Shown here: positions 25,117-35,897 of the stretch, in pieces
How the letters are laid out: each line of letters starts with the position of its first letter
Numbering within the stretch: position 1 is the stretch's first letter
Source of the DNA: Falsirhodobacter halotolerans
Lineage (GTDB): Bacteria > Pseudomonadota > Alphaproteobacteria > Rhodobacterales > Rhodobacteraceae
Direction: 5' to 3'
DNA length: 64,000 nt
Assembly (NCBI RefSeq): GCF_022899245.1
Contig: NZ_JALJAZ010000001.1
Location: forward strand, 228,501-292,500
The notes under the pieces: model-generated
What the model was told of the DNA's origin: nothing
Databases searched by the model: none
Seen by the model: the letters and a program-made list of their open reading frames with translations, nothing else
Position numbers and translations under genes: made by a program

Positions 25117-25851
25117 ATGGCGTTGCGTCTTGGGGTGAACATCGACCACGTGGCGACCGTGCGGAACGCGCGCGGCGGGGCGCTGCCCGATCCGGTGCGC
25201 GCGGCCCTGCTGGTGGAGGCGGCGGGCGCCGACGGCATCACCGCCCATCTGCGCGAAGACCGCCGCCACATCCGCGACGCCGATATCGACGCGCTGATGG
25301 CGGCGCTGCGCATCCCCCTGAACTTCGAGATGGCGGCCACGGCCGAGATGCAGGCCATCGCGCTGCGCCACCGCCCCCATGCCGTCTGCCTGGTGCCCGA
25401 ACGGCGCGAGGAGCGGACGACCGAGGGCGGGCTTGACGTGGCGGGCGACGCCGCGCGTCTGGCCGATTTCATCGCCCCCCTGCGCGAGGCGGGCGCGCGG
25501 GTGTCCATGTTCATCGGGCACGAAGCGCGTCAGATCGAAGCTTCGGCCAGGATCGGTGCGGCGGTGGTCGAACTGCACACGGGGCATTACTGCGACCTGA
25601 TGGCCGAGGGGCGCGGGGCCGAGGCGGAGGTGGAGCTGTCCGCGCTGGCCCAAGGCGCGGCCCTGGCCCACGATCTGGGGCTGGAGGTTCATGCGGGCCA
25701 TGGCCTGTCCTATGACACGGTGGGGGCGGTCGCCGCCTTTCCGCAGGTGATGGAGCTGAATATCGGCCATTTCCTGATCGGCGAGGCGATCTTTCGCGGT
25801 CTGGCCCCCGCGATCGAGGAGATGCGCCGCCATATGGAGGCGGCGCGGTGA
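25117..25851 (+). CDS. pdxJ: pyridoxine 5'-phosphate synthase
   Basis: The 244-aa TIM-barrel enzyme starts [20 protein letters not shown], the PdxJ signature, with [33 protein letters not shown] and [12 protein letters not shown] as further active-site loops. It condenses 1-deoxyxylulose-5-phosphate and 3-amino-2-oxopropyl phosphate to pyridoxine phosphate. Its end overlaps acpS by four bases, the pdxJ-acpS pairing known in many proteobacteria. Confidence 0.95.
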   Translation: MALRLGVNIDHVATVRNARGGALPDPVRAALLVEAAGADGITAHLREDRRHIRDADIDALMAALRIPLNFEMAATAEMQAIALRHRPHAVCLVPERREERTTEGGLDVAGDAARLADFIAPLREAGARVSMFIGHEARQIEASARIGAAVVELHTGHYCDLMAEGRGAEAEVELSALAQGAALAHDLGLEVHAGHGLSYDTVGAVAAFPQVMELNIGHFLIGEAIFRGLAPAIEEMRRHMEAAR

Positions 25852-26261
25852 TCCTTGGGATCGGCACCGATCTGGCGAATATCGACCGGATCGCCCGTGT
25901 GCTGGAGCGGCACGGCGACCGGTTCCGCAACCGCGTGTTCACGGATATCGAACAGGCCAAGGCCGAACGCCGACTGGACACGCCCGGCACCTATGCCAAG
26001 CGCTGGGCGGCGAAGGAGGCCTGTTCCAAGGCGCTGGGCACCGGATTGCGCATGGGCATCGCCTGGAAGGACATGGCGGTCAGCAACCTGCCCACCGGCC
26101 AGCCGGTGATGCACCTGACCGGATGGGCGGCGGAGCGGTTGGCCGCCATGACGCCCCCGGGCCACGCGGCGGTGGTGCATGTGACGCTGACCGACGATCA
26201 CCCTTGGGCGCAGGCCTTTGTCGTGATCGAGGCGCGGCCGCTTCACATCCCTGAAACTTGA
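25848..26261 (+). CDS. acpS: holo-[acyl-carrier-protein] synthase
   Basis: A 137-aa phosphopantetheinyl transferase with [12 protein letters not shown] (metal-binding Asp), FTDIEQAKA and the core [17 protein letters not shown] (Glu and Lys of the active site). It moves the phosphopantetheine arm from CoA to acyl carrier protein. The GTG start at 25848 overlaps the pdxJ stop as GTGA. It is followed by lepB 49 bases on. Confidence 0.93.
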   Translation: MILGIGTDLANIDRIARVLERHGDRFRNRVFTDIEQAKAERRLDTPGTYAKRWAAKEACSKALGTGLRMGIAWKDMAVSNLPTGQPVMHLTGWAAERLAAMTPPGHAAVVHVTLTDDHPWAQAFVVIEARPLHIPET

Positions 26262-26310
26262 CATATCCGCGCCCCCCGCGCATGAGGTGTCGGTCACGAA
26301 GGGGCAATCC

Positions 26311-27108
26311 ATGTTCGCAAAGAAGAAGACCACCGAAGCCAAGGGCGGCATCGCCGAGACGATCAAGACGATCGTCTGGGCCCTTCTGATCGCGGGCATC
26401 TTCCGCACGCTGTTCTTTCAGCCGTTCTGGATTCCGTCCGGGTCGATGAAGGACACGCTGCTGGTGGGCGACTTTCTGTTCGTGAACAAGATGGCCTATG
26501 GCTATTCCAAGTATTCCTGCCCCTTCGCCATGTGCCCGATCTCGGGCCGCGTCTTCGAACGCGCGCCGGAGCGGGGCGATGTGGTCGTCTTCCGCCATCC
26601 GGTGAACAACACCGATTTCATCAAGCGTCTGATCGGCCTGCCCGGCGATACGGTGCAGATGCGCAACGGGCAGCTGATCCTGAACGGCCAACCCGTCCCT
26701 CAAGTGCCCGACGGCACGTTCGAGGAGATCTATGAACGTCAGGGACCTTTGGGTCAGTATCCGCGGTGCGAAAACGCGCCCGTGGGCGAGGGGGGCGTCT
26801 GCACCCTGTCACGCTTTACCGAAACGCTGCCGAACGGCGTGTCGCATGACGTTCTGAACATCGACGACAACGGGTTCGCCGACAACACGCAGGAAATGAC
26901 CGTTCCGCCGGGGCATTATTTCTTCATGGGCGACAACCGCGACAATTCCGAGGACAGCCGCTTCAGCCAAGCCGTCGGCGGTGTGGGCATGGTGCCGGCC
27001 GAATATCTGGTGGGGCGCGCGGACCGGATCATCTTCTCCTCCGCCGGGCGGTCGCTCTTCTACTTCTGGACCTGGCGGGCCGATCGTTTCTTCAAGGCGG
27101 TGGAGTGA
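26311..27108 (+). CDS. lepB: signal peptidase I
   Basis: This 265-aa inner-membrane serine/lysine protease has one N-terminal TM (about 20-37), the nucleophile Ser45 in PSGSMKDTL, general-base Lys105 in [12 protein letters not shown] and the C-terminal [11 protein letters not shown] box. It cleaves Sec and Tat signal peptides on the periplasmic side. An insertion with four Cys (SCPFAMCP at 69-76; [13 protein letters not shown] at about 151-163) may form disulfides in the periplasm. The ATG at 26311 follows GAAGGGG. Coupled to rnc by a 4-bp overlap. Confidence 0.95.
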   Translation: MFAKKKTTEAKGGIAETIKTIVWALLIAGIFRTLFFQPFWIPSGSMKDTLLVGDFLFVNKMAYGYSKYSCPFAMCPISGRVFERAPERGDVVVFRHPVNNTDFIKRLIGLPGDTVQMRNGQLILNGQPVPQVPDGTFEEIYERQGPLGQYPRCENAPVGEGGVCTLSRFTETLPNGVSHDVLNIDDNGFADNTQEMTVPPGHYFFMGDNRDNSEDSRFSQAVGGVGMVPAEYLVGRADRIIFSSAGRSLFYFWTWRADRFFKAVE

Positions 27109-27791
27109 AGGTCTCTGCCGATCTCCGCGCCCTGTCCGTCCGGCTGGGGCATGAGTTCAAGCGCCCGGAACTTCTGGTCCGGGCGCTGACGCATTCGTCC
27201 ATCTCCTCTCCCACCCGCGCCTCGAACGAGCGGTTGGAGTTTCTGGGCGACCGTGTGCTGGGCCTGACCATGGCCGAGGCGCTGTTCCGCGCCGATGCGC
27301 AGGCCGCCGAAGGGCAGTTGGCCCCCCGCTTCAACGCGCTGGTGCGCAAGGAAACCTGCGCGGCCGTGGCGCGGGAAACGGGCGTGGGCGACGCGTTGAA
27401 GCTGGGCCGGTCCGAGATGATGTCGGGCGGGCGGCGGAAAGAGGCACTTCTGGGCGATGCGATGGAGGCGGTGATCGCCGCCGTCTATCTGGATGCGGGG
27501 TTCGAGGTGGCGCGCGACATGGTCCTGCGCCTGTGGGGCGACCGGATCGCCAAGGCCGAGGCCACGACCCGCGACGCCAAGACCGCGCTGCAGGAATGGG
27601 CGCAGGGGCGTGGGCAGCAGCCCCCCCGCTATGTCGAATGCGACCGGTCGGGGCCGGATCACGAACCGATTTTCGTTGTCGAAGTGCGCCTTGATTCGGG
27701 CGAGACGGAACGGGCATCGGCCCGCACGAAACGCGCCGCCGAACAGGTGGCGGCCAAGGCGCTTCTGGCGCGGATGGAGGATCAAGAATGA
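27105..27791 (+). CDS. rnc: ribonuclease III
   Basis: A 228-aa enzyme with the RNase III signature NERLEFLGD (41-49), the second acidic segment [17 protein letters not shown] and a C-terminal double-stranded RNA-binding domain from about residue 155 ([11 protein letters not shown] ... [11 protein letters not shown]). It processes rRNA precursors and structured mRNAs. The start is a GTG overlapping the lepB stop. It lies in the usual lepB-rnc-era order. Several long hairpins in the ribosomal block are candidate substrates, but that is inference. Confidence 0.95.
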   Translation: MKVSADLRALSVRLGHEFKRPELLVRALTHSSISSPTRASNERLEFLGDRVLGLTMAEALFRADAQAAEGQLAPRFNALVRKETCAAVARETGVGDALKLGRSEMMSGGRRKEALLGDAMEAVIAAVYLDAGFEVARDMVLRLWGDRIAKAEATTRDAKTALQEWAQGRGQQPPRYVECDRSGPDHEPIFVVEVRLDSGETERASARTKRAAEQVAAKALLARMEDQE

Positions 27792-28693
27792 CACGCGCCG
27801 GTTTCGTCGCCCTGATCGGAGAGCCGAATGCGGGCAAATCCACGCTTTTGAACCGCATGGTGGGGGCCAAGGTCTCTATCGTCACGCATAAGGTGCAGAC
27901 GACGCGCGCCCGCATCCGCGGCGTGGCGATGGAGGGGGACGCGCAGATCGTGTTCGTGGACACGCCCGGCCTGTTCCGCCCGCGCCGTCGTCTGGACCGG
28001 GCGATGGTCGCCGCCGCCTGGGGCGGGGCCGCCGACGCCGATCTGATCGTGCTTCTGGTCGAGGCGCATCGCGGCCTGACGGACGGGGCCGCCGCCATCA
28101 TTGATTCGCTGAAGGACCGGGTGCCGCAGGGCATGAAGGTGGCGCTGGCGATCAACAAGATCGACCGGGTGAAGGCCGAATCGCTTCTGGCCCTGACGCA
28201 AGAGTTGAACGCCGCGTTTCCGTTCGTGGAAACCTTCATGATATCGGCCGAGAAGGGATATGGCGTGCCCGCGCTGAAGGAATGGCTGGCGGGGCAACTG
28301 CCGGAAGGCGAATGGTTTTATCCCGAGGATCAGATCGCCGATCTGCCGATGCGGGTCATTGCCGCCGAAATCACGCGCGAGAAGCTGACCCTGCGCCTGC
28401 ATGAAGAACTGCCCTATCAGCTGACGGTGGAGACGGAGAAGTGGGAGGACCGCAAGGACGGCTCCACCCGCATCGACCAGATCGTCTATGTCGCCCGCGA
28501 TGGCCACAAGGGCATCGTTCTGGGCAACAAGGGCGAGACGATCAAATCCGTGGGGCAGGCGGCGCGGGTGGATATCACCGAATTCATCGGCCGTCCCGCC
28601 CATCTGTTTTTGCAGGTGAAGGTGCGCCCCAACTGGCTGGAAGAGCCTGAGCGGTATTCCGAGATGGGCTTGGATTTCAAGGACGGGAATTGA
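27788..28693 (+). CDS. era: GTPase Era
   Basis: The 301-aa ribosome-assembly GTPase shows G1 [10 protein letters not shown]3 DTPG, G4 NKID and G5 SAEKG, followed by a C-terminal KH domain ([19 protein letters not shown] at the end). It binds the 3' end of 16S rRNA during small-subunit maturation. Start overlaps rnc and stop overlaps the DUF1491 gene, both by four bases. Confidence 0.95.
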   Translation: MTRAGFVALIGEPNAGKSTLLNRMVGAKVSIVTHKVQTTRARIRGVAMEGDAQIVFVDTPGLFRPRRRLDRAMVAAAWGGAADADLIVLLVEAHRGLTDGAAAIIDSLKDRVPQGMKVALAINKIDRVKAESLLALTQELNAAFPFVETFMISAEKGYGVPALKEWLAGQLPEGEWFYPEDQIADLPMRVIAAEITREKLTLRLHEELPYQLTVETEKWEDRKDGSTRIDQIVYVARDGHKGIVLGNKGETIKSVGQAARVDITEFIGRPAHLFLQVKVRPNWLEEPERYSEMGLDFKDGN

Positions 28694-29025
28694 CCCGTCT
28701 GACCGCCGATTTCTGGGTCCGCGCCTATCTGACGCGGTTGCGGCTGGCGGACATTCCGGCCTTCGTCACCGCCAAGGGGGACGCCACCGCCGGCGCGGTT
28801 CTGGTGAAATGCGCCACGCTGGACGGGCAGGCCCGCGCCTTTCAGCGCAGTTTCGATCTGATGACCGGCGAACGGGCTTGGGTTTCGCTGGCCGAAGGAG
28901 CGGAGCCGGAGGTGGACGCTGCCATCGCCCGCCAGCGCGGCTTCGACCCCGATCTGTGGGTGATCGAGATCGAGGATCGTCAGGGTCGGACCCTACTGGA
29001 CGAAGACGGTCTTTCCGATACTTGA
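28690..29025 (+). CDS. DUF1491 family protein
   Basis: A 111-aa cytosolic protein with the layout of the alphaproteobacterial DUF1491 family: LTADFWVRAYLTRLRLADIPAFVTAKGDATAGAV, a middle FDLMTGERAWV strand and a C-terminal FDPDLWVIEIEDRQGRTLL. Function unknown. Conserved placement between era and recO suggests a link to RNA or DNA maintenance, but only by position. The start is a TTG at 28690 overlapping the era stop. Confidence 0.8.
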   Translation: MTRLTADFWVRAYLTRLRLADIPAFVTAKGDATAGAVLVKCATLDGQARAFQRSFDLMTGERAWVSLAEGAEPEVDAAIARQRGFDPDLWVIEIEDRQGRTLLDEDGLSDT

Positions 29026-29031
29026 TACGTC

Positions 29032-29757
29032 ATGGAATGGCGGGACGAGGGGGTGCTTTTGTCCGTGCGCAGGCATGGGGAAAGCGCCGCGATCATCGAG
29101 GTGTTCACGGCGGCGCATGGCCGTCACGCGGGGCTGGTGCATGGCGGCGCCTCGCGCCGGATGGCGGCCACCCTGCAGCCGGGGCATCAGCTGGATGTGA
29201 CCTGGCGGGCGCGGCTGGACGACCAGCTGGGCACCTTTGCCGTCGAACCCCTGCGCCCGCGTGTGGTGCTGGAGGATCGTCTGGCGCTGGCCGGCCTGAA
29301 CGCGGCCTGCGCCATGCTGCATCTGGCCCTGCCCGAGCGGGAGGCCCACCCCGCCCTGTGGCACCGCACGATGCAGCTTCTGGACGGTCTGGGGACGGAG
29401 GGGTTCGGCGCCGACTATCTGCGGTGGGAACTGCGCCTGCTGGAGGAGATGGGCTTTGCGCTGGATCTGTCGCGCTGCGCCGTCACCGGATCGCATGACG
29501 ATCTGGCGTTCGTCAGTCCGCGCACGGGGCGGGCGGTGGCGCGGGGGGCGGCGGGCGAATGGGCGGACCGGCTGCTGCCCTTGCCGCCGACGCTGCTGGG
29601 CCAAGGACCGGCCGCGCCGCCGCATCTGACCGACGGGTTCCGGCTGACGGCCCATTTCCTGACGCGCGCATTCGCCCCCCGCGACCTGCCCGAGGCGCGG
29701 GCCCGGTTGGTGGACCGTTTGACCCGGCTTGCATCTTCGCCGCGACAGGCAGACTGA
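29032..29757 (+). CDS. recO: DNA repair protein RecO
   Basis: The 241-aa product has the N-terminal OB fold ([37 protein letters not shown]) and the helical C-terminal domain with [23 protein letters not shown]. RecO helps load RecA onto SSB-coated single-stranded DNA with RecR. Only one of the four zinc-ligand cysteines of zinc-bearing RecO proteins is visible near RCAVTG, so this form probably lacks zinc. It ends the era cluster. Confidence 0.9.
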   Translation: MEWRDEGVLLSVRRHGESAAIIEVFTAAHGRHAGLVHGGASRRMAATLQPGHQLDVTWRARLDDQLGTFAVEPLRPRVVLEDRLALAGLNAACAMLHLALPEREAHPALWHRTMQLLDGLGTEGFGADYLRWELRLLEEMGFALDLSRCAVTGSHDDLAFVSPRTGRAVARGAAGEWADRLLPLPPTLLGQGPAAPPHLTDGFRLTAHFLTRAFAPRDLPEARARLVDRLTRLASSPRQAD

Positions 29758-29779
29758 GGGCCCCAGAGGGGGACAGAGC

Positions 29780-30544
29780 ATGGATCAGATTTTCGGACTG
29801 CCGGCCGAGGCGTTCTGGGCGGCGATGGTCGTCACGGTTTTTGCGGGTGTGGTGAAGGGCGCCATCGGCTTTGCGATGCCCCTGGTCATGATGTCGCTGT
29901 TCACGGCCTTCTTGCCGCCGGAATATGCCCTGGCCGGGCTGATCTTGCCGGTCCTGTCCACCAACATCCATCAATCCCTGCGCGAGGGGCTAAGGCCCGC
30001 GTTGCAGGCGGGGCGGTCGGTCTGGCGGTTCATTCTGGTGACGGTGATCTTCATCTTCGTCTCGGCCCCGTTTGCCGCGGATATTCCGCCCGTCCTGTTC
30101 CTGCTGCTTCTGGGGGTGCCTGTCACGCTCTATGCCGGATTGCAATTGGCCGGGGTGCCCTTGGGGTTTGCCTTGCGGCATCAGCGGCGGGCGGAATGGG
30201 GGCTTGGGATCGTGGCCGGTCTTTATGGCGGGATTTCGGGGATATGGGGGCCGCCGCTGATCATCTATCTTCTGTCCACCGACATTCCGAAATCGTTGAA
30301 CATGCGCATTCAGGGCGTGGTGTTCCTGATGGGCGGGGTCGTTCTTCTGGTCGCGCACCTGACCACGGGTGTGCTGGGGGGGGAACGGCTGCTGTTTTCG
30401 GCTGCGCTGATACCAGCGGCGTTTCTGGGGATGATCTGGGGCTATCGCATTCACGACCGGCTGGATCAGGCGCGGTTCCGCCGGTGGACGCAGGTGCTAT
30501 TGGTGATCACCGGCCTGAACCTGATCCGGCAGGCGGTGATGTGA
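29780..30544 (+). CDS. TSUP (TauE/SafE) family membrane transporter
   Basis: A 254-aa protein with about eight hydrophobic segments in two halves that share the TSUP pattern: FAGVVKGAIGFAMPLVMMSL in the first and GLYGGISGIWGPPLIIYLL in the second, each with the glycine/proline motif after the first helix. Family members move sulfite, sulfonates or other organic anions. The substrate is not deducible here. The ATG at 29780 follows GGGG and places the first helix at residues 10-30. An intrinsic terminator begins with its stop. Confidence 0.82.
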   Translation: MDQIFGLPAEAFWAAMVVTVFAGVVKGAIGFAMPLVMMSLFTAFLPPEYALAGLILPVLSTNIHQSLREGLRPALQAGRSVWRFILVTVIFIFVSAPFAADIPPVLFLLLLGVPVTLYAGLQLAGVPLGFALRHQRRAEWGLGIVAGLYGGISGIWGPPLIIYLLSTDIPKSLNMRIQGVVFLMGGVVLLVAHLTTGVLGGERLLFSAALIPAAFLGMIWGYRIHDRLDQARFRRWTQVLLVITGLNLIRQAVM

Positions 30545-30570
30545 AAAGGGCGGCCCATGGGCCGCCCTTT
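30545..30570. terminator. bidirectional terminator between TSUP gene and pckA
   Basis: A perfect 26-bp palindrome (AAAGGGCGGCCC and its complement) lies between the convergent stops of the TSUP gene and pckA. Its A/T ends give a U-tract on both strands, so it can serve both genes. Confidence 0.85.
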
Positions 30571-30589
30571 CCGCATTCCGCTCAGTTGA

Positions 30590-32188
30590 TCAGCCGATCG
30601 CGGCCGCTTTCACGTCGGCGTCGATATAGGGCACGTATTGCGCAAAGTTGTCGGCGAACATGCCGACCAGCTTCTTGGCCTGCGCGTCATAGGCGGCCGG
30701 ATCGGCCCAGGTCGCGCGCGGATCCAGAAGCTGCGCATCGACGCCCGGCACGGAGACCGGCACCTCGAACCCGAAGTTCGGATCCTTGCGGAACTGCATC
30801 CCGTCCAGCGATCCATCGAGTGCGGCTGTCAGCAGGGCGCGGGTGGCCTTGATCGGCATCCGCTTGCCCGTGCCGAAGGCCCCGCCGGTCCAGCCGGTGT
30901 TCACCAGCCAGCAGGACGCGCCGTGCTGGGCGATCTTTTCCTGAAGCAGCTTGCCATAGACCTCGGGGCGGCGCGGCATGAAGGGCGCGCCGAAGCAGGT
31001 GGAGAAGGTGGGAACCGGCTCCACCACGCCCCGCTCCGTCCCCGGTGTTTTGGAGGTGAAGCCCGACAGGAAGTGATACATCGCCTGTGCCGGCGTCAGT
31101 CGCGCGATGGGGGGCAGCACGCCATAGGCGTCGCAGGTCAGCAGGATGACGTTTTTCGGATGGCCGCCCAACCCGTCTTCCGACGCGTTGGAGATGTAGT
31201 TCAGCGGATAGGCGCAGCGCATGTTCTCGGTCAGGCTCGAATCCTCGAAGTCGAGTTCGAGCGTGTCGGCATCGAAGACCATGTTTTCGATGACCGTGCC
31301 GAATTTATGCGTGGTGGCGTAGATTTCGGGCTCGGCCTCGGCCGACAGGTTGATCGTTTTCGCATAGCAGCCGCCTTCGAAATTGAAGGTGCCGCGATCG
31401 GACCAGCCGTGTTCGTCATCGCCGATCAGAACCCGCGACGGATCGGCCGAGAGCGTGGTTTTCCCCGTGCCCGACAGCCCGAAGAACACCGCCGTGTCCA
31501 CCGGATTGCCGACGGCGTGGTTGGCCGAGCAGTGCATCGGCATCACGCCCTTTTCCGGCAGGATGTAGTTCAGCAGCGTGAAGACCGATTTCTTGTTCTC
31601 GCCCGCATATTCGGTGCCGCCGATCAGGATCAGCTTCCGTTCGAAGTTCAGGGCGATGACCGTGTCGGTGCGGCAGCCGTGCCGGGCGGGGTCGGCCTTG
31701 AAGCTGGGGCAGTTGATGATGGTGAATTCGGGGGTGAAGCCGTCCAGCTCCGACCGCTCGGGGCGGCGCAGAAGGTGGCGGATGAACAGGTTGTGCCAGG
31801 CCAGTTCGGTCACGACGCGCACATCCAGCCGGTGCGTTGGGTCGGCCCCGGCATAGAGGTCCTGCACGAAATAGTCGCGGCCCTTCATATGCGCCAGCAT
31901 GTCGTCGTAAAGGCGGTCGAACGCGTTCGGCGCCATGGCGGTGTTGTTGTCCCACCAGATCGTGTCTTCCACGTCCTTGGTGCGCACGACATGCTTGTCC
32001 TTGGGCGAACGGCCGGTATAGGCGCCGGTGGTCACCAGAAACGCGCCGCCCTGACCGATCTGGCCTTCGCCGCGCGCGACCGCGGCCTGCATCAGCGCGG
32101 GTTCGTTCAGGTTGTAATGGACGGTGCCCAGCCCGGCGATGCCCTGATCTTCCAACTTCTGTGCCGGATTCACGCGTCCGATGGTCAT
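30590..32188 (-). CDS. pckA: phosphoenolpyruvate carboxykinase (ATP)
   Basis: The 532-aa product is a typical ATP-type PEPCK. The kinase-1a P-loop is [14 protein letters not shown], the metal site is [25 protein letters not shown] and [14 protein letters not shown] complete the active site. It converts oxaloacetate to PEP in gluconeogenesis. The ATG at 32188 gives [16 protein letters not shown]. It is divergent from chvI, the arrangement conserved across alphaproteobacteria, where ChvI is reported to influence pckA expression in some species. Confidence 0.96.
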   Translation of the reverse strand: MTIGRVNPAQKLEDQGIAGLGTVHYNLNEPALMQAAVARGEGQIGQGGAFLVTTGAYTGRSPKDKHVVRTKDVEDTIWWDNNTAMAPNAFDRLYDDMLAHMKGRDYFVQDLYAGADPTHRLDVRVVTELAWHNLFIRHLLRRPERSELDGFTPEFTIINCPSFKADPARHGCRTDTVIALNFERKLILIGGTEYAGENKKSVFTLLNYILPEKGVMPMHCSANHAVGNPVDTAVFFGLSGTGKTTLSADPSRVLIGDDEHGWSDRGTFNFEGGCYAKTINLSAEAEPEIYATTHKFGTVIENMVFDADTLELDFEDSSLTENMRCAYPLNYISNASEDGLGGHPKNVILLTCDAYGVLPPIARLTPAQAMYHFLSGFTSKTPGTERGVVEPVPTFSTCFGAPFMPRRPEVYGKLLQEKIAQHGASCWLVNTGWTGGAFGTGKRMPIKATRALLTAALDGSLDGMQFRKDPNFGFEVPVSVPGVDAQLLDPRATWADPAAYDAQAKKLVGMFADNFAQYVPYIDADVKAAAIG

Positions 32189-32526
32189 ATGCAAGCTCCC
32201 GATGCCGCATGGCGGCATTTGCTACCCGAAAAAAATTCGGCATCCGGTCGGGCGGATGCCGGTGACGCGCAGACCTCCCCACGCGTAACAATTTTACATA
32301 TAACACGCAGAAATCATCCGAGAATACCCTCCGATCAACGCGTTAGCGCAATCATGAGCAGGTTTAGCGCAACCACATTCCGCATGTGCGGATCCTTGCC
32401 GCGCGGTTCCGGTGCATCGCGGAAATCCGGCATGTCCCCGTAATTCCCAGTTGTAAGTGATTCTGCACAGTGGAAGAAGGAGGAACCTGCGTTAACGATT
32501 TCAGACCTTCCGGAAAGACCCTGCCC
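32189..32526. promoter_or_regulatory. divergent pckA/chvI control region
   Basis: This 338-bp gap should hold promoters for both genes. An AT-rich section (about 32281-32330, with TTTACATATAAC) breaks the GC-rich background and gives TATATG on the minus strand as a possible pckA -10. No strong -35 can be set with confidence. I found no clear repeat that would mark a ChvI site. Confidence 0.4.
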
Positions 32527-33222
32527 ATGCCGCGTATCGCCCTTGTGGATGATGACAGGAACATCCTGACATCGGTTGGCATGACCCTGGAGGCGGAGGG
32601 GTTCGACGTCGATACCTTCACCGACGGGCAAAGCGCGCTGGATGCCTTCGCCCGCCGGATGCCCGATCTGGCGGTTCTGGACATCAAGATGCCCCGCATG
32701 GACGGGATGGACCTGTTGCAGCGTCTGCGCCAATCGAGCGAGATTCCGGTCGTGTTCCTGACCTCCAAGGATGATGAGATCGACGAGATTCTGGGCCTGC
32801 GGATGGGCGCGGACGATTACATGCGCAAACCCTTTTCGCAGCGGCTGCTGGTGGAACGCATCCGCGTCCTGCTGCGCCGCCAGCAGGCGCGGGGCGGGGC
32901 GGCGGCCTCGGGCCCTGCGCAGATGCTGGAACGCGGGCAGTTGCGCATGGACCTGCAGCGCCATGCCGTGACGTGGCGAGGGCAGGAGATCGGGTTGACC
33001 GTGACCGAATTCCTGCTTCTGGGGGCTTTGGCCGAACATCCGGGCCATGTGAAAACGCGTGACCAGTTGATGAAGGTCGCCTATCAGGACGAGGTGCATG
33101 TCGATGATCGGACCATCGACAGTCACATCAAGCGGCTGCGCAAGAAACTGCGGCTGGCCGACACGGACTTCTGCGCGATCGAGACCCTGTATGGCATCGG
33201 CTACCGTTACAACGAGATCTGA
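32527..33222 (+). CDS. chvI: response regulator ChvI (OmpR family)
   Basis: A 231-aa OmpR-type regulator: receiver domain 1-115 with acidic residues at 8-10, phospho-acceptor Asp52 ([12 protein letters not shown]) and Lys101 (RKPFS), then a winged helix ([27 protein letters not shown] ... [16 protein letters not shown]). The N-terminus [26 protein letters not shown] is characteristic of ChvI. With ChvG it senses acid or envelope stress and links it to metabolism. The ATG at 32527 is preferred over upstream starts. chvG follows four bases later. Confidence 0.93.
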   Translation: MPRIALVDDDRNILTSVGMTLEAEGFDVDTFTDGQSALDAFARRMPDLAVLDIKMPRMDGMDLLQRLRQSSEIPVVFLTSKDDEIDEILGLRMGADDYMRKPFSQRLLVERIRVLLRRQQARGGAAASGPAQMLERGQLRMDLQRHAVTWRGQEIGLTVTEFLLLGALAEHPGHVKTRDQLMKVAYQDEVHVDDRTIDSHIKRLRKKLRLADTDFCAIETLYGIGYRYNEI

Positions 33223-33226
33223 GGGA

Positions 33227-34576
33227 ATGGGGCGGGTTCGGCGATGGTGCCGGGGGTGGTGCGCCTCGCGGCTGGTGTGGCGCATCGTGGGGTTCAACCT
33301 GCTGTCGCTGGGGGTGATCCTTGGCGCGATGCTGGTGCTGAACCCGACGCGGGGCATGGTCTATGACATGCGGATCGAGATGTTGCAGATGCAGGTCCGG
33401 CTGACCGCGCTGACCTTTGCCGAGGACGGAACGCTGGACCCCGTCTCGCCGCGCGCGGGGCAGGTGGTGACGGTCTTCGGCACGGATGGACAGGTCCGGG
33501 CGCAGATGGCGGGGCGGACATTGCCGGGGGCGGACGCGCCCGATGCCGGCCCTGACTGCACGGCCCTGGGGGTCGAGGCGGCGTTGCCCGATGGCGGGTT
33601 CGTGCGGCTGTGCGAATCGGCCAGCGTGGCCGATGCGATCGCAGGGCGCGAAACGCGGCGTCTGGCCGTGGCAGCGGGGACGGCGATTTTTCTGTCCATC
33701 GGTCTCAGCCTGCTGCTGGCGGTGATGATCGCGCGGCCGCTGCGCGACCTTGCGGCGGCCGCGCGGCGCCGGGGGGCCGCCCCGCAAGGGCGCATCGCCA
33801 TCCCCGACCTGACCGACCGCCCCGATGAGATCGGACATCTGTCGGACGCCATGCGCGGCATGGTGGACGCCCTTTACGACCGGATCGACGCCAACGAACG
33901 ATTCGCCGCCGATGTCGCGCATGAATTGCGCAATCCGCTCGCCTCCATGCGGTCGGCGGTGGATACGCTGCGCATCGCGCGCGACGATCAGCGGGCGACG
34001 CTTCTGGACATCATCGACCATGACGTGCGCCGCATGGACCGGCTGGTGACCGACATCTCCAACGCCTCCCGCCTTGATACCGAACTGGTGAAGGAGGCGG
34101 AGGGGCCGATCGACCTGGGCGCGATGTTGGCGGGGCTGTCGAGCCATCTGACCCATCATGCCGAGGAGCGGAACGTGCGGTTCGCGCTGGACCTGCCCGA
34201 CGCGCCCATCGTGGTGCAGGGGCTGGAGGCGCGTTTGGCGCAGGTGTTCGTGAACCTCATCTCCAACGCCGTGTCGTTTTCCAGGCCGGGCGACACGGTC
34301 AAGCTGTGGGCGCGCCAGCGGGGCAATCGCGCGCTGGTCGTGGTGGAGGATATGGGGCCGGGCATCCCGGACGACGCGATGGCGAAGATCTTCACCCGCT
34401 TCTACTCCGAACGGCCGGAGGATGATTTCGGCAACCATTCCGGCCTTGGCCTGTCCATCGCCCGCCAGATCGTTGAGGCGCATCGCGGCGTGATCTGGGC
34501 CGAGAACATCCGCCCCGAGGATGCGCCGGAAGCACCGCCGGATGGCGCGCGGTTCGTGGTGGGGCTTCCCGCGTGA
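33227..34576 (+). CDS. chvG: sensor histidine kinase ChvG, short form
   Basis: The 449-aa kinase has TM1 at about 16-38, a periplasmic segment of only about 105 residues, TM2 at about 146-169, a HAMP domain, the H box [15 protein letters not shown] with His232, the N box [10 protein letters not shown], and G boxes DMGPGIPDD and [11 protein letters not shown]. ChvG/ExoS proteins I know of are longer (over 550 aa) with a larger periplasmic sensor. Two periplasmic Cys (111 and 129) could form a disulfide. The ATG at 33227 follows GAGGGA. Its stop overlaps hprK by four bases. Confidence 0.85.
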   Translation: MGRVRRWCRGWCASRLVWRIVGFNLLSLGVILGAMLVLNPTRGMVYDMRIEMLQMQVRLTALTFAEDGTLDPVSPRAGQVVTVFGTDGQVRAQMAGRTLPGADAPDAGPDCTALGVEAALPDGGFVRLCESASVADAIAGRETRRLAVAAGTAIFLSIGLSLLLAVMIARPLRDLAAAARRRGAAPQGRIAIPDLTDRPDEIGHLSDAMRGMVDALYDRIDANERFAADVAHELRNPLASMRSAVDTLRIARDDQRATLLDIIDHDVRRMDRLVTDISNASRLDTELVKEAEGPIDLGAMLAGLSSHLTHHAEERNVRFALDLPDAPIVVQGLEARLAQVFVNLISNAVSFSRPGDTVKLWARQRGNRALVVVEDMGPGIPDDAMAKIFTRFYSERPEDDFGNHSGLGLSIARQIVEAHRGVIWAENIRPEDAPEAPPDGARFVVGLPA

Positions 34577-34980
34577 TCCTGCACGCCTCCTCGGTCGCGT
34601 GGCAGGGGCGGGGGGTGTTGATCCTCGGGCCGTCGGGCAGCGGCAAATCGACGCTGGCGTTGGCTCTCATGGCCTTTGGCGCGACCCTGATCGCCGACGA
34701 CCGGACCGAGGTTCGGCGCGAGGGGGATACCCTGCACGCCGATGCGCCCGCCGCCCTTGCCGGGTTGATCGAGGCGCGCGGCGTGGGCCTCCTGCGCGCC
34801 GATTATGCGCCCGCCGCCGTGGGGCTGGCCGTGGATCTGGGGCGCGCCGAAACGCAACGCCTGCCGCATATGGGTCACACCTCCGTGCTTGGCATCCAAT
34901 TGCCCCTTGTGCCCGGCGCGGGGCGGGATCACCTTGCTGGTTCGATCCTCCAATATCTCAAGTGCGGGCGATACAGGTGA
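34573..34980 (+). CDS. hprK: HPr kinase/phosphorylase, truncated alphaproteobacterial type
   Basis: Only 135 aa: it has the C-terminal catalytic half of HprK with P-loop GPSGSGKST (19-27) and [16 protein letters not shown], and lacks the N-terminal domain of Firmicutes HprK. The short form is normal in alphaproteobacteria. It phosphorylates the serine of HPr, whose gene closes the operon. The GTG start overlaps chvG and the stop overlaps rapZ (GTGA), so expression is coupled to the two-component system. Confidence 0.9.
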   Translation: MILHASSVAWQGRGVLILGPSGSGKSTLALALMAFGATLIADDRTEVRREGDTLHADAPAALAGLIEARGVGLLRADYAPAAVGLAVDLGRAETQRLPHMGHTSVLGIQLPLVPGAGRDHLAGSILQYLKCGRYR

Positions 34981-35897
34981 GCGAGACGGCGCCGATCACA
35001 GCGGCCAATCAGGCCAACGGTCACGATCTGGTGCTGGTCACCGGCCCGTCGGGGGCTGGCCGGTCCACCGCGATCAACGCGCTTGAAGATATCGGGTTCG
35101 AGGTGATCGACAACCTCCCGCTGTCGCTGGTGCCGCGCCTGATCGAAGGGGCCTCGGTCGGGCCGCTGGCGCTGGGGCTGGACGTGCGCAACCGCGATTT
35201 CAACGCGACCGCCCTGATCGAGCTGATCGACCGGCTGACCCGCAATCCGGCGGTGGCGCTGGATGTGCTCTATGTCGATTGTTCGGCGGACGAACTGATC
35301 CGCCGCTACAACCAGACCCGCCGCCGCCATCCCCTGGGGCAGGCCCCGGCGGACGCGATCGGACGCGAGGTCGATCTTTTGTCCCCCGTGCGGGCGCGGG
35401 CCGATCACCTGATCGACACCACCGACATGTCCCCCCACGATCTGAAGGCCGAGATCGCATCGTGGTATGGCACGGGCGAGGGGGCGCGGATGACCGTCTC
35501 GCTCCAGTCCTTTTCCTATAAACGGGGGGTGCCGCGCGGGGTGGATCTGGTGTTCGATTGCCGCTTCCTGAACAACCCCCACTGGGTGCCCGCCCTGCGC
35601 GAGATGGACGGTCGGGACGCGGCGGTGGTGGACCATATCCGAAACGATCCGCGGTTTGAGGAGTTCTTCACCCGCGTCCGCGATCTGGTCCTGTTCCTGC
35701 TGCCCGCCCAACGGGATGAGGGCAAGGCCCATGCGACGGTGGCCTTCGGATGCACCGGCGGGCAACACCGATCGGTTGCGATGGTGGAAATGTTGGCCGA
35801 CGCGCTTGCGCAAGGGGGTTGGCCGGTGGCAAGACGCCATCGTGAACTGGAACGAAGCGCGGCGCACAAGGCGCCCGGACATGGGATGAACGCGTGA
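34977..35897 (+). CDS. rapZ: RapZ/YvcJ family nucleotide-binding protein
   Basis: A 306-aa protein with an N-terminal kinase-like domain and the RapZ C-terminal domain ([49 protein letters not shown]). The Walker A is GPSGAGRST, with Arg where the P-loop Lys is expected; the Walker B-like strand [17 protein letters not shown] is present. RapZ in E. coli is an RNA-binding adaptor for RNase E that controls GlmS; in alphaproteobacteria the role is less clear and the operon ties it to PTS signalling. The GTG at 34977 overlaps hprK. Confidence 0.88.
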   Translation: MSETAPITAANQANGHDLVLVTGPSGAGRSTAINALEDIGFEVIDNLPLSLVPRLIEGASVGPLALGLDVRNRDFNATALIELIDRLTRNPAVALDVLYVDCSADELIRRYNQTRRRHPLGQAPADAIGREVDLLSPVRARADHLIDTTDMSPHDLKAEIASWYGTGEGARMTVSLQSFSYKRGVPRGVDLVFDCRFLNNPHWVPALREMDGRDAAVVDHIRNDPRFEEFFTRVRDLVLFLLPAQRDEGKAHATVAFGCTGGQHRSVAMVEMLADALAQGGWPVARRHRELERSAAHKAPGHGMNA

